Part shown: piece after piece, positions 28,001 through 38,280 of the stretch
How the letters are laid out: every line of letters starts with the position of its first letter
Position numbering within the stretch: the stretch's first letter is position 1
DNA from: Acanthaster planci
Taxonomy: Eukaryota; Echinodermata; Asteroidea; Valvatida; Acanthasteridae
Length of the DNA stretch: 40,964 bases
Assembly: GCF_001949145.1 (NCBI RefSeq)
Contig: NW_019091378.1
Location: 631,893 to 672,856, forward strand
Reading direction: 5' to 3'
The notes under the pieces: generated by a model
What the model saw: only the letters and a program-made list of their open reading frames with translations
Told to the model about the DNA's origin: nothing
Databases searched by the model: none
Position numbers and translations under genes: made by a program

Positions 28001-29556
28001 ATTTTTTAAAACAAATAATACCTACTAAGTTTGTTCAGAATGAAAAATTGATTTTTCAAATACCACACTTTTCAGAACCCACCAAACGTAAAATCTAGGT
28101 GTCTTTGTGCCACTTTTTCTCAAAATGATGAGTTTTCAAAATCATTGCAGACTTTCAGTTTCAAGAAGGCTAAAAAATCACAATTTTTCAGCAGTAGACT
28201 TTATATGTCATAATGTTGCCCCCTCCTCTTGCTTTATTTTTATAAACACTTGCTCTTTCAACTGTCCCCTGCCCTTAGTTCTCTTTCACAAATAAATTAC
28301 AGAGTAAGAGGCACAACTCGTACAATTTACATGTAGGTGTAATTTTCATGATTTGTTCAGTCTAATGTGTTGAATGCAGGATGAGTTGGCTGCCCAGATT
28401 TCATTACCAGACACATATGAAAACTTCTGGATGAGGCATGCACATTGCACACACAAAAATATTTCTGTGTTTGTGTGTATATAGTTGATTTTGTCTGCTT
28501 ATAGATAAATGTGTGGTGTGAAAATTTTTCATGGGCTCGTAAAGATACTGTATGTGTAAGTCTGAGGCAACCTTTTTTTTTCAGGGGGAGGGGGGAGACT
28601 GAAAAAGAAACAGTGGCGGAGAAAGAAAAACGGAATAAGAGTGACTTACGTGTACTTGCATGTTGCTTGGGAACTTTAGGAACATAAAGAGAGAACGGAT
28701 AAACAGATTTCTGTGAAACGTTCTCCCCCCCCCCAAAGAAAAAGAAATTTGGTTGACAAATGCCAAGTATGGAGAGTGAAGCTTTATGATGAAATACCTG
28801 AAACTTTCAGGGAGACATACATGTACATGTATGCAATGTGTAATCTTCAGCCTGCGCATATCCCAACTTTTCAAAATGCAGAAGTGTAATTCAGCTGCAC
28901 TTAAAGAGGTAGGGTATTGTTCTTTCCCAAGTTACAGCCTTTAAACAACAGGTGACAATACTATCTTCCAAAATTAACATGAAAAAAATGGAACAGTCAA
29001 ATAACTGTGCCAAAAAATGGGCTTCCATGAGTTCCTTTTCGCCGATTTCAGAAACACTCATGTTAATAATATGCCGGTGACTCCAAAATGTCATCACCCA
29101 ACCTGTGGTGGCACCGCACATTCTTCAGCTTGACGCATGTGTGCATTTGGCAAATCACGACACCCTATTGGTCAAAGAGGCATGTAACTGGCGCGTACCA
29201 CCTGTCCATGAGCATTGTGCCACTGCAGTAATGGCTTCTAATTCTGGTGGTCGAATTACACTATACATGTACATGTATATACAGTGTAGGTGCATATTTA
29301 CATGCAAGCCTCGTAGTAGAGGCATGCTCAAATTTAAATGCCGTGTTCTTGCGCAGTTCTTGTCACTACGTTGATGGTTCCATACATTAAGTTTAAGCAC
29401 ATCATTTGTTGTGTTTTTGTCATAAACTCAAACACACGCCCGATTTCTGTAGTTTGTTGTTTCTGACAGGAATCTTGTACATGTACACTGAGACTTGGTC
29501 TCGACGTTTCCATGTAATAATATAATGTGTTGAATCAATCATTCCCAGACAACGCA
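25036..29556. other. Intergenic, AT-rich; no gene recognised
   Basis: It includes a small hairpin at 25078-25138 (GGCATGTGTG/CACACATGCC), a hairpin element at 27472-27530, and several TACATGTA-type palindromes (for example about 26490, 28808 and 29263). No ORF in it looks coding. Confidence 0.6.
27472..27530. mobile_element. Second copy of the hairpin element
   Basis: TTAACCCTAACATTCCTCAA then TCCTCCAACACGTGAAGGAT then TGAGGA. The stem TCCTCAATCCT/AGGATTGAGGA is perfect, and the loop CCAACACGTGA corresponds to that of the 15.9-kb copy. Relative to that copy the stem differs at paired positions. An outer inverted pair TCAATAAAC/GTTTATTGA flanks it. No CCC right end or TTAA is left. Confidence 0.55.
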
Positions 29557-30048
29557 TTAAGGGTACATGTTAAACCTTTGTTTGTTGCAGATAACTATTA
29601 TGACAAGGATTTTGGAGAACTGCTTTGACAAATATCCAGTCTCTGGAAAACACTTAGAGTTTAGAAAATCAACGCATAAGCCTGCACTGACTGCTTGTGT
29701 TGTGTTGCAGCTTGCGGTGTACAATGCTGTGCTGCTGGACCACTGCCAGGTTTGACTGTCAGAGCAGCCCGCAATAGTGACAGGTTCCATGCTGTCATCC
29801 TCATTCATCAACAATAAGCTATAGTTACTGTCATAGGAATTGAATCCACTCACTTTCACGAGAAGAATCCGATATGTGTTAATCTCCTTTTCTTCAACAC
29901 ATTCAAAATTGTAAACTCGGCAAACAAGCACGCACGTGGATTGCTGTCTTTTTTCTAGAAGCTTCAAATGTTCATATGCGTAAGGTAGCCTGCGATTCAG
30001 CCCAAGATTCTTGTACAAAACACGAAGCAAGTCAAAAAACCATTCCAA
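29557..30048 (-). CDS. Unassigned 163-codon ORF
   Basis: An uninterrupted minus-strand ORF begins MEWFFDLLRVLYKNLG and contains EKRQQSTCVLVCRVYNFECV and NYSLLLMNEDDSMEP. A stop lies just upstream of its ATG. Composition is varied and protein-like in an otherwise stop-rich region, but I recognise no domain. It could be a single-exon gene, one exon of a larger gene, or a transposon remnant. The C-terminal third overlaps an exon-like segment on the plus strand (29591-29752), and both cannot be real. Confidence 0.3.
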   Translation of the reverse strand: MEWFFDLLRVLYKNLGLNRRLPYAYEHLKLLEKRQQSTCVLVCRVYNFECVEEKEINTYRILLVKVSGFNSYDSNYSLLLMNEDDSMEPVTIAGCSDSQTWQWSSSTALYTASCNTTQAVSAGLCVDFLNSKCFPETGYLSKQFSKILVIIVICNKQRFNMYP

Positions 30049-30663
30049 ATCACCAAAATTTGACTATGTTCAGAGTGTGAATTGTCAAGAATCTACTCAC
30101 CACGCCAATGAATGTTTGGTCAATGCAGAAATGGGTCTCCTGTTGCTTTGAAAAGGATATTACTGTATATCTCATTATTACTCTAACTTGCCAATGAGGC
30201 TCATTAGTGGGCAGGCTACATGCTGACTGGCCCATTATTCCAAGCACTGTTTGACTGCAAATGCCATATTTATAATTATTCATTGTTTTTGGCTCCCACA
30301 AAGGCCAGAGAGCACCATTTGACTTTGAGCATCACAGATCAATGTAACTAATGACCTTATGAAAGGCTGAAGGAACAGTTAATGAGGAAAGTGCCAAAAC
30401 ACTTAGAAACTTCTTGAATCTATAAAAAAAAAAATGAAATGCTGTGGGCAGGGTTTCCCACAAAAGTGAAATTGTTTGGGGGTAAAGTTCTAAAAAAAAT
30501 CAGCATTGAAAAAGACAGGGCTGAGTGACGAGTTGATATTGTCGCTGGACACAACAGCAAGTTCTACATTGCATTTAGTTGAATCCTTTGAAGGGAACTT
30601 GTTTGTTATTTTTGCGAGCTGAGCTTGAAGCCATTTTCTGCAAAGCTTGACAGGGGTGGTACC
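30049..30663. other. Intergenic, no gene recognised
   Basis: Contains CAGGGTTTCCCACAAAA at about 30459, which resembles a hAT-type terminus, but no partner end was found. Confidence 0.5.
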
Positions 30664-31750
30664 CAGGGTTCTCCCTACATACAAACTTTCGTATCGGGCC
30701 CGATACGCAATTATTTCTGCCCGACACGCAATAAATGGGCCGATACCCATTTCTTCATCCCTGATACGCACAAATATAATTATGATAGCATGGCTCAGAA
30801 CTATCTTACATAATGCAGATTGCGGAAAATCTAGACGAAAAAGCAGTTAATAGTCCTGCATTTTTCCCGCGTACATGTACATGTACATACTCTATAGGTA
30901 GCCTACATAGTACNATGCATTGTGCACCACGTGTTGGCAGCCACACTGCACACCATATATGTACATCGGCACCGAATGTTCCTCGTGGCTGGTGTTGCAT
31001 GAGATCTGAATTTCCGTCATGGGCAGCGCACATACACTAGCGCGCATGTGTGTTTTCTCTGTGCCGTGTGCTCAATTAGCTAGTGGGCTGCATTTACGAA
31101 GGTTAAAATTTTATACTTCACCTTTCACAGAACTTACAACATCAATCCCTGCACACACTTTTTTTTTCATGGTGGCAGCCATAGCCCTCTGTAACAGTGT
31201 TAATGGCGTCTACGACGGGGACGATATTTTTCGTTGCCATTTAATCGCATTTTGTCTTATGCACAATGGCAGAAGCTCAATCAAAGACAGGCTCTTTTTT
31301 AACCCTAACAGTCCCAAATCCTCCAATTTCAATACGATTTTACATACACCCTAGGGGGTAAGGGTTAAGCCAATAACATCAGCAGTCCGTGCTGAGGGAA
31401 ACCCAAAGGCAGACAAAGCAGCCACCTGTAGCACGTGCACAGCAAAAAACAAAGGTTGAAGCATGTATTAAAATTCAAACTGAATATATGGGTGTTTAAA
31501 TCATTGATTAATACAGCCACTAGGCCTACATGTTGTTGCATGTTTTTAAAATATCCAAATTTAAAAAAAAATACTTATTGAATCTCTTATGTTTTTTCCT
31601 GAGAAAAGGTACTTAAAAAGCCCAGGAAATGCTCTAAAATGCAGCTGAGATCATCTACAGTGTAAAGTTCAAACGCCATGGCTTCACAAAATGTTGGTAA
31701 ACCACAAGAGAAATCCCCCACAATTTTGAAAAATCCTGGGGAGAACCCTG
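30664..31750. mobile_element. Candidate hAT-like element inside repeat unit A
   Basis: The left end CAGGGTTCTCCCTACAT at 30664 and the inverted right end TCCTGGGGAGAACCCTG ending at 31750 share CAGGGTTCTCCC. CAGGG-type termini are typical of hAT elements, which make 8-bp target duplications, but the flanks here (GTGGTACC and GCACCCTT) do not match. The inside holds no transposase. The right end is also present in unit B (ending 34184); the left end is not. Confidence 0.4.
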
Positions 31751-32256
31751 GCACCCTTCATTTCAGCCACCATCATGCAGTCGTCTGGGATGCAATCTCT
31801 AGAAAATCGAAAAGCTGTTTATCCCAGTATAAGTAAAGTGATATGAAATTCATCAATCTTCTGAATAAACATACTGTGTACATGTATCTCCATAATGTTC
31901 GACAAAAAGAGTGCGCAAATACAAAATTAGTTCAAAAAAGTCGTAACTACATATACGCATCAGGGGTTTCCGAGATGATTACTGGTAAATTTCTTTGAAA
32001 AATGTTTTGTAATAATGACATAATATGAGTTCAAACATCGTATCTTTATTATGTTCTTTGTGTTTGTGCTTAAAATGTCATATTTCAGCGTGCTCAGCAC
32101 AGACTGCACCGTACAGGTATATTGTCACTGTTTCATGAAGAGCCATGTAGATTTTGAAGAAAAACTGGTTTTCGAGAAATCGCCCAAGAAGCTTTTCCTA
32201 TTTTAAAAATTCAAAAATACTGCATACAATTCTTTTGCCTGAACCAAGTAATTAAC
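30915..32256 (+). repeat. Direct repeat unit A (1.34 kb)
   Basis: It is nearly identical to 33426-34609 over its length, from TGCATTGTGCACCACGTGT to GAACCAAGTAATTAAC. A carries a 62-bp TTAA-flanked insertion that B lacks, plus about 90 bp (roughly 32075-32166) missing from B. An N at 30914 marks its left edge. It contains a stretch that translates as MVAAIALCNSVNGVYDGDDI, also open in B, without a recognised family. Confidence 0.9.
31299..31368. mobile_element. piggyBac-type MITE, 62 bp, with TTAA target duplication
   Basis: TTAA (31299-31302), then CCCTAACAGTCCCAAATCCT ... GGGGGTAAGGG ending at 31364, then TTAA (31365-31368). In unit B the same flanks read GCTCTTTTTTAAGCCAATAA with a single TTAA, which is the exact empty site. 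CCCT/AGGG ends plus a TTAA duplication are the hallmark of piggyBac-superfamily transposition. It shares its left end with the hairpin elements at 15908 and 27472. Confidence 0.85.
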
Positions 32257-32870
32257 AGGCTATGGCTGGCGTGAGTATGATATCCAGTTTCATCTTCGAC
32301 AAGCCCGTATGCCTTCCTGTTCTTGGGCCAGAACTAATGCGGAATTGTGGCTTAGGCTAGGGGGTAGCCCTGTGCAGATTTTTTTTCATCCCTTCCCCCT
32401 TAAGCCTACACAACAGGGAGCCTCTGAGACAGGGCGTTTCTCCTCGCAACACAACAAGCGAGCTGCTGCTACCAGAAGCTGCCATTGTTACCGAGTCGCG
32501 TGTCGATTTGCCCACAAGTGTTCCGTATGCATGTCCGTCGGCCACTTGGCCAACAATTGCCAAGGTAGTTCCCAGCGTGCCGGTAGTCCTCGAGCCAACT
32601 CATTGACTGCCAACCCCAGTAAAAGTGTCTAGCATGTTCCCCTCTCTCAACATATACCCTGCACATCAAGATGCGAAAATCCTGTAAGACGGTTTCACTT
32701 TTGGCTTTTGTTTGGGCTATTCTGGTATGCGTGCAAGTTCAAAAGTGCGCAATTTCAAATCCGTCCGGGAACTTCAGGCTGTTACAATTCCCCTAATTCC
32801 CCCTTGCCAAACTTGCACTGTTCTCCAGTCGGTCTCGTGCCTAAACAAACGCCAGGTGAATTTCATTTGA
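32257..32870 (+). pseudogene. DIRS-like element copy 1: Gag remnant and start of RT
   Basis: The sequence is homologous to 35100-35740. The translation contains WARTNAELWLRL and a zinc knuckle C-x6-C-x2-C-x5-H-x4-C-like stretch (CRFAHKCSVCMSVGHLANNC) as found in DIRS/Gag proteins. LGYSGMRASSKVRNFKSV follows and then SPVGLVPKQTPGEFHLI, the first conserved block of DIRS/Ty3-type reverse transcriptase. Stops and frame changes break it, and it ends where a Penelope-like sequence begins. Confidence 0.75.
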
Positions 32871-33424
32871 TACAAGACAAATCCATCCACATCCTCCTTG
32901 CCGACAAGGGCAACGCCACGGTGGTCATGGACCGGGTTGAGTATGACCACAAGGTCAGAGATATACTCCATTCCGGCAGCTACCGTGAACTTCGAAGAGA
33001 CCCCACGGCAGCCACCGAGAGAAAGCTGCAGCAGAAGCTTCTCTCCCTACACCGCTCTGGGAACATCACAGAACAACTATACAGACAGCTACGTCCATCC
33101 AACTCAAGATGCCCAAGATTCTTCGGCCAGCCCAAAATACACAAGAAAGAGACCCCATTATGCCCCATTGTCGCTTCCAGAGGAGGGCCCACCTACAACA
33201 CTGCAAGACACCTAGCCAAGATCCTTCGCCCCCTAGTTGGCAAGACCCAGCACCACATCAAGAACTCAGATGAATTCTCGTCCATCATCCAAGACCTCCA
33301 GCTGCAGCCAAGCGACATCATGGTTAGCTTTGATGTCGTGTCACTTTTCACCAACGTTCCCACCTCCGACGCAACCACCATAGCAAGAGACCGACTCCAA
33401 GCCGACACCAGCCTGAAGGACCGT
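32871..33424 (+). pseudogene. Penelope-like element reverse transcriptase fragment
   Basis: One open frame encodes LLADKGNATVVMDRVEYDHK, CPRFFGQPKIHKKETPLCPI, ASRGGPTYNTARHLAKILRP and DIMVSFDVVSLFTNVPT. The ADKG, PRF.G.PKIHK and SFDVVSLFTNVP blocks are diagnostic of Penelope-like reverse transcriptases, the last being motif A with its catalytic Asp. It stops at an N (33425) at the edge of repeat unit B, so the catalytic YxDD motif and any GIY-YIG endonuclease are absent. It is in frame with the preceding DIRS sequence, giving a chimeric ORF 32708-33499. Confidence 0.85.
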
Positions 33425-33425
33425 N

Positions 33426-34609
33426 GTGCATTGTGCACCACGTGTCGGCAGCCACATTGCACACCATACATGTACATCGGCACCGAACGTTCCTCGTAGC
33501 TGGTGTTGCATGAAATCTGAACTTCCGTCATGGGTGGCGTACATACACCAGTACGCATGTGTGTTTTCTCTGCGCCGTGTGCTCAATAAGCTAGTGGGCT
33601 GCATTTACGAAGGTTAAAATTTTATACTACACCTTTCGCAGAACTTACTACATCAATCCCACACACTTTTTTTTCATGGTGGCAGCCGTAGCCCTCTGTA
33701 ACAGTATTAATGGCATCTACGACGGGGCCGATATTTTTCGTTGCCATTTCACCGCATTTTATCTTGTGCACAATGGCAGAAACTCAATCAAAGATAGGCT
33801 CTTTTTTAAGCCAATAACATCAGCAGTCCATGCTGAGGGAAACCCAACGGCAGACGAAGCAGCCACCTGTAGCACGTGCACAGCAAAAACCAAAGGTTGA
33901 AGCATGTATTAAAATTAAAACTGAATATACGGATGTTTAAACCATTGATTAATACAGCCACTAGGCCTGCATGTTGTTGCATGTTTTTAAAAATCCAAAA
34001 TTAAAAAAAAAATACTTATTGAATCTCTTATGTTTTTCCCTGAGAAAAGGTACTTGAAAAGCCCAGGAAATGCTCTAAAATGCAGCTGAGAGCATCTAAA
34101 GTCCAAACGCCATGGCTTCGCAAAATGTTGGTAAACCACAATGGAAATCCCCCACAATTTTGAAAAATCCTGGGGAGAACCCTGGCACTCTTCATTTCAG
34201 CCACCATTATGCAGTCGTCTGGGATGCAATCTCTAGAAAATTGAAAAGCTATTTATCCCAATACAAGTAAAGTGATATGAAATTCATCAATCTTCTGAAT
34301 AAACATGCTGTGTACATGTATCTCCATAAAATGTTTGACAAAAAGAGTGCGCAAATACAAAATTTTGTCAAGTTAGTACAAAAAAAGTCGTAACTACATG
34401 TACGCATCAGGGGTTTCCAAGATGATTACTGGTAAATTTCTTTAAAAATTTTTTGTAATAGTGACATAATATGAGTTCAAACATCGTATCTTTACTATGT
34501 ATCTTTGTGTATGTGCTTTGGTTTTCGAGAAATTGTCCAAGAAGCTTTTCCTATTTTAAAAATTCAAAAATACTGCATACGATTCCTTTGCCTGAACCAA
34601 GTAATTAAC
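33426..34609 (+). repeat. Direct repeat unit B (1.18 kb)
   Basis: Second copy of the unit at 30915-32256 in the same orientation, differing by scattered substitutions and two indels. It begins at the N at 33425, at the same internal position as copy A. It preserves the empty TTAA site (TTTTTTAAGCCAATAAC at about 33803). Confidence 0.9.
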
Positions 34610-34695
34610 GTGAACACAGTGTTTAATTAGCCAAGATTGTGTGCTTTTGATCGGCTCTACTGAGTCACCTACATGTACTTGGGGAATTTGCCCTC

Positions 34696-34960
34696 CTGCC
34701 CCACGGATGTGTATAATAAAATCTGGACTCGCAATGCCCTTAATCAGCTTATAGAGTCATTAAATCCACTCGCAGCCATTTTACCAAGCCGAATACAAAG
34801 CTTTCCTGGTAATGCCCGCCTTTGTTCTTCCTGACGTCAATAGTAGGGAGCCAACCCACGCCTTTGAATTCGGCTCGGTAAAATGGCCGCTGGTTGGCTT
34901 CTTTTTCATACAAAGGCGTTGCAAGTCCAGGTTTTTTTTATATACGTCCGTGTCCTGCCC
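34696..34960. repeat. Large palindrome upstream of DIRS copy 2 Gag
   Basis: The left arm (34696-34800, with CCACGGATGTGTATAATAAA, ATCTGGACTCGC and CAGCCATTTTACCAAGCCGA) is an imperfect reverse complement of the right arm (34862-34960, with TCGGCTCGGTAAAATGGCCG, GCAAGTCCAGG and ATATACGTCCGTG). The arms are about 100 bp and the loop about 61 bp. It is absent from the copy-1 cassette. It may be an inserted MITE or part of the inverted terminal structure of the DIRS-like element. Confidence 0.7.
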
Positions 34961-35640
34961 AGCACACTTGCATAACGTCCATTAAGCAATGGACTGCAGC
35001 CTTGGTTTTTGCGTCTATTTACTTGATCCGGCATCCAGACCAGGTGCGGCAGTTATTAAAATATGCCGATACTGTAAGATCGGCGACCTTTCGTCGAGCA
35101 GGCTATGGCTGGCGAGAGTATGATATCCAGTTTCATCTTCGACGAAGCGCGTATGCCTTCCTATTCTTGGGCCAGAACTTATGCGGAATTGTGGCTTAGG
35201 CTAGTGGGTAGCCCTGCGCAGAATTTTTTCGTCCCTTCCCCCTTAAGCCTACAAAACAGGGAGCCTCTGGGACAGGGAATTTCTCCCCGCAACACGACCA
35301 GCGAACCGCCGCTACCGGAAGATGCCATTGTTACCGAGTCGCGTGTTGATTTGCCCACAAGTGTTCCACGTGCATGTCTGTCGGCCACTCGGCCAACAAT
35401 TGCCAAGGTAGTTCCCAGCGTGCCGGTAGTCCTCAAGCCAACTCAACGACTGCCACCCCCAGTAAAAGTGTCTAGCATGTTCCCCTTTCTCAACATATAC
35501 CCTGCACGTCAAGATGCAAAAATCCTGGAAGACGGTTTAACAGTTGGCTTTCGTTTGGGCTATTCTGGTATGCGTGCAAGTTCAAAAGTGCGCAATTTCA
35601 AATCCGTCCGGGAACTTCAGGCTGTTCCAACAAAAAATTA
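34950..35640 (+). pseudogene. DIRS-like element copy 2: Gag remnant
   Basis: The first frame reads ITSIKQWTAALVFASIYLIR, QVRQLLKYADTVRSATFRRA and GYGWREYDIQFHL. After a frameshift it continues ARMPSYSWARTYAELWLRL. This SI.QWT..F..F...Y...P.....LLKY...VR..A...GW..YD..FR pattern is the Gag-like ORF common in DIRS-related elements. It then continues LNIYPARQDAKILEDGLTVG and SGMRASSKVRNFKSV, the segment preceding RT. Confidence 0.65.
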
Positions 35641-35659
35641 CCTGTGAAATACAAATGGG

Positions 35660-36180
35660 CCGAATCACGGGTCCTTATACTAATTCCCCCTTGCCAAACT
35701 TGCACTGTTCTCCAGTCGGTCTGGAATTTTCGTTTGATACATAATTTTTCTTCTCCGTTAGGTAATTCAGTGAATGATTACATTGACCTGTCACTTATAG
35801 TTGTTGGTTACACAAGTTTTCATGAAGCGGTAGAGTTAGTGTTAAGTTTAGGCACTGGTGCCCTTATGGCCAAAGAGGATATCAAATCGGCATTCCACTT
35901 ATTTCCGGTTCACCCACATGACTTTAACCTGTTTGGCTTCTTTTTCATGGGTCGTTCCATATCGTGCATGACGTTTGAGAGGTTTAGCACGTTTCTTGAG
36001 CATTGTGCCCAGGTGCCCGCAAAGTGGCGGCAACCGATAACATCATTCACTACCTTGATGGTTTTTTTTTGCGGGGAGTGCAGATTCTTCTGATTGTGCT
36101 TGTGCTCTCAGTTCTTTTACGGTTGTCTGTAAGGATTTTAGGGTTCCTTTAGCCTCAGACAAAACAGTTTCCGAGGCTTG
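35660..36180 (+). pseudogene. DIRS-like element copy 2: reverse transcriptase remnant
   Basis: The translation shows LIHNFSSPLGNSVNDYIDLS, VGYTSFHEAVELVLSLGTGA and MAKEDIKSAFHLFPVHPHDF (motif A with catalytic Asp). SCMTFERFSTFLEH follows after loss of the residues between. In another frame comes IIHYLDGFFFAG, where motif C YLDD has become YLDG. Frameshifts and this change make it inactive. Confidence 0.8.
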
Positions 36181-36439
36181 ACGATTGACACTGTTCATCA
36201 GAAAATCCAAGTTCCGCCATCCAAAATCGTGGCGATACTAGAGATGCTGAATTGAATAAACTAAAACTTATTCTACGGGAACTTCAGTCGTTGTTAGGGA
36301 GTCTGAATTTTCTTTGTAAGGCTGTTTGACCAGGCCGTGCATTTTTGCAGCGTTTGTGTATCCGTGTTTCCTCGGGGGCCCGCGATGACATGTTGGCCTG
36401 GCGACAGTTCTTGATGCATTTCAATGGATCAATTGTATT

Positions 36440-36890
36440 TCCTTTGTGAATCTGGCATTCAAGCCACACCTTACAATTGTTCACTGATGCTTCCGCCGAG
36501 ATTTTGCGCTTTCTTTAATTAATAGAAGTTGGATGCATGGCAGATGGCCCATGTCAGTCCGTTCAATGCAGCTCTCGATTGCTTTCCACAACTTTTCCCA
36601 TTGTGTTAGCGCTGTGTTTGTGGGGACCAGTTTTGAGCAATAAGTGTGTAGTCTTCTGGTCAGATTATGAAGCAGTAGTGACCATAATTAATCGTCAGAT
36701 TTCCCGGTGTTGTACGATCATGCCATTGTCTGTACACTTGTTATCCGCTGTTTAGAATTGAATATTCACTTCAAGGCGAACCATATTTCCGGTATCAATA
36801 ACGGCATTGCCCATGCTCTTTCCCGCTTTCAGATATCGAGATTCCGGCAGCTAGCGCCTGGGGCAGACCCCATATTACTCCCTTGCCTGT
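36440..36890 (+). pseudogene. DIRS-like element copy 2: RNase H remnant
   Basis: LFTDASAEI at about 36477, VFWSDYEAVVTIINRQISRC, CLELNIHFKANHISGINNGI and AHALSRFQISRFRQLAPGAD are the final conserved blocks of the RNase H domain of DIRS/Ty3-like polyproteins. They lie in shifting frames. Confidence 0.75.
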
Positions 36891-37160
36891 AGACCTTTGG
36901 AACAACTTCAGCTAGAAATTCAAGGTCTTTTAGTAGATTTGGTTGCCCCCCATACACACTATATCATCGTGCTTGGCAATTTTTCCCGATGGTTTATTGC
37001 ATTTTTTCCATCAATAACTATTCCCCCGCGATCATATCTTTGTATGTATCGGGCATTGCTTCCACATTGCACTTATATAGTTTGTGAGATATCACCCAAC
37101 ACTTTGTCAAACATTTGTTTGATGGTTGTTGGCGTAACAGCCGTCAGGATACTCGGATAA
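36891..37160 (+). pseudogene. DIRS-like element copy 2: tyrosine-recombinase N-terminal remnant
   Basis: The ORF 36897-37160 contains THYIIVLGNFSRWFIAFFPS then ITIPP and ISPNTLSNICLMVVGV. It resembles the core-binding helical domain (A.ST...Y...L..F..F) of the tyrosine recombinases encoded after RNase H in DIRS elements. The catalytic domain with R...HxxR...Y is absent because a LINE fragment follows. Confidence 0.6.
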
Positions 37161-38280
37161 ATAAGGGGCTTGAGTCTATCTGTCGATGGATGAATTGTAA
37201 CCGAGTATCAGTTAACCTAAACAAAACTTGTTATGTATTTTTTTCAGATGAGAACCTACAGTAGACAAAAATTATACGATCTTCTACAATAACAGAGTAA
37301 ACTTGGTTAGACAAACTACATTTCTAGGTATAATCATTGGTAACAAATTTACTTGGAAAAGTCAATGCCAAAAGGTTCATATGTTGATCTCTCGTTCACT
37401 AGGTATACTCTGGAAGCTGATATATATATTATCAAAATATTCACTGTTCGCTGTATACAATACGCTAACTTTATCGCACTTGCAATACAGTATCCTGGCA
37501 TGGGGTAAATGCAGTATGACTGACCTGAACAAATTGTATGTGGTACAAAAGAAAAATCTCTCAGGGTAATTAATAACTGAAACCAACATTCACATGCTGC
37601 ACCCCTTTTCCGCCTGTTGCTGAGCTATATAAATATTATGTTGGAGTTTTTATGTTTAAATATTATGAGAGGAATCTATTACCTACTTCACTTTGTAATC
37701 TTTTTGCAAAGAACTTAGGTATCCATTGGTACTACACAAGGAATTCAAATAAATTGCATTTTTATTGGGCAAGGACATCAAAATATCTCTCTACTTTAAG
37801 GCATTATGGGACCGATCTTTTGGAATACTATCTCCCCACTACCCCACATCAGGTCACTCATCTGCTTTAAAAAATTCCTTAAGGAATTCCTCCTAAAAAG
37901 TTATACTTAAAATGATTTAATGCTTAATTAATTTTGAGTTGTATCTATACCAGCTTAATCATTGTTTAAATGCTTCGCTCATTTGATTGATAAAATTTAC
38001 AAGATTAACTTTTTTTTGTTTGTTTTTTGGTTTTCTTTTTCTTTTCTTTTAGTTCTAAGTATTTTCTGTCATACATATGCCTTTTTTTGTTCTCTGAAGT
38101 AATAGTCCTTAAGATTTTGCTACACTTACCTTGTCTCATTGTATTCCATTGTATATAATGGGGGCCTGGCCCAGTACCTTTCTGCCAGCCTTCACTGTTC
38201 ATCATGTGCATTAACCAATGTAATTTTATATTACAACTAGATAAGTGGGTGAATGGAAATAAACCAAACCAACCAAATGG
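37160..38280 (+). mobile_element. Non-LTR retrotransposon 3' fragment (CR1/L2-like)
   Basis: Frameshifted translation shows LSVNLNKTCYVFFSDEN, FLGIIIGNKFTWKSQCQKVH, SLGILWKLIYILSKYSLFAV, YNTLTLSHLQYSILAWGKC and LYVVQKK. Further on come LRHYGTDLLEYYLPTTPH in one frame and GPIFWNTISPLPH in another. These are the thumb and C-terminal blocks of LINE ORF2. A 3' tail ends near 38275 in an ACCAAACCAACCAAA stretch. The 5' part is missing. Confidence 0.8.

Noticed and set aside
29591-29752. Plus-strand exon (TTTGTTGCAG acceptor, reads TRILENCFDKYPVSG)
   Set aside because: The donor (GTTTGA) is weak and a longer minus-strand ORF covers the same bases; undecidable without transcripts.
31019-31354. 111-codon ORF in unit A as a gene
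   Set aside because: It runs through a repeat unit and the MITE; only the MVAA...DGDD stretch is shared with unit B, and no family is recognised.
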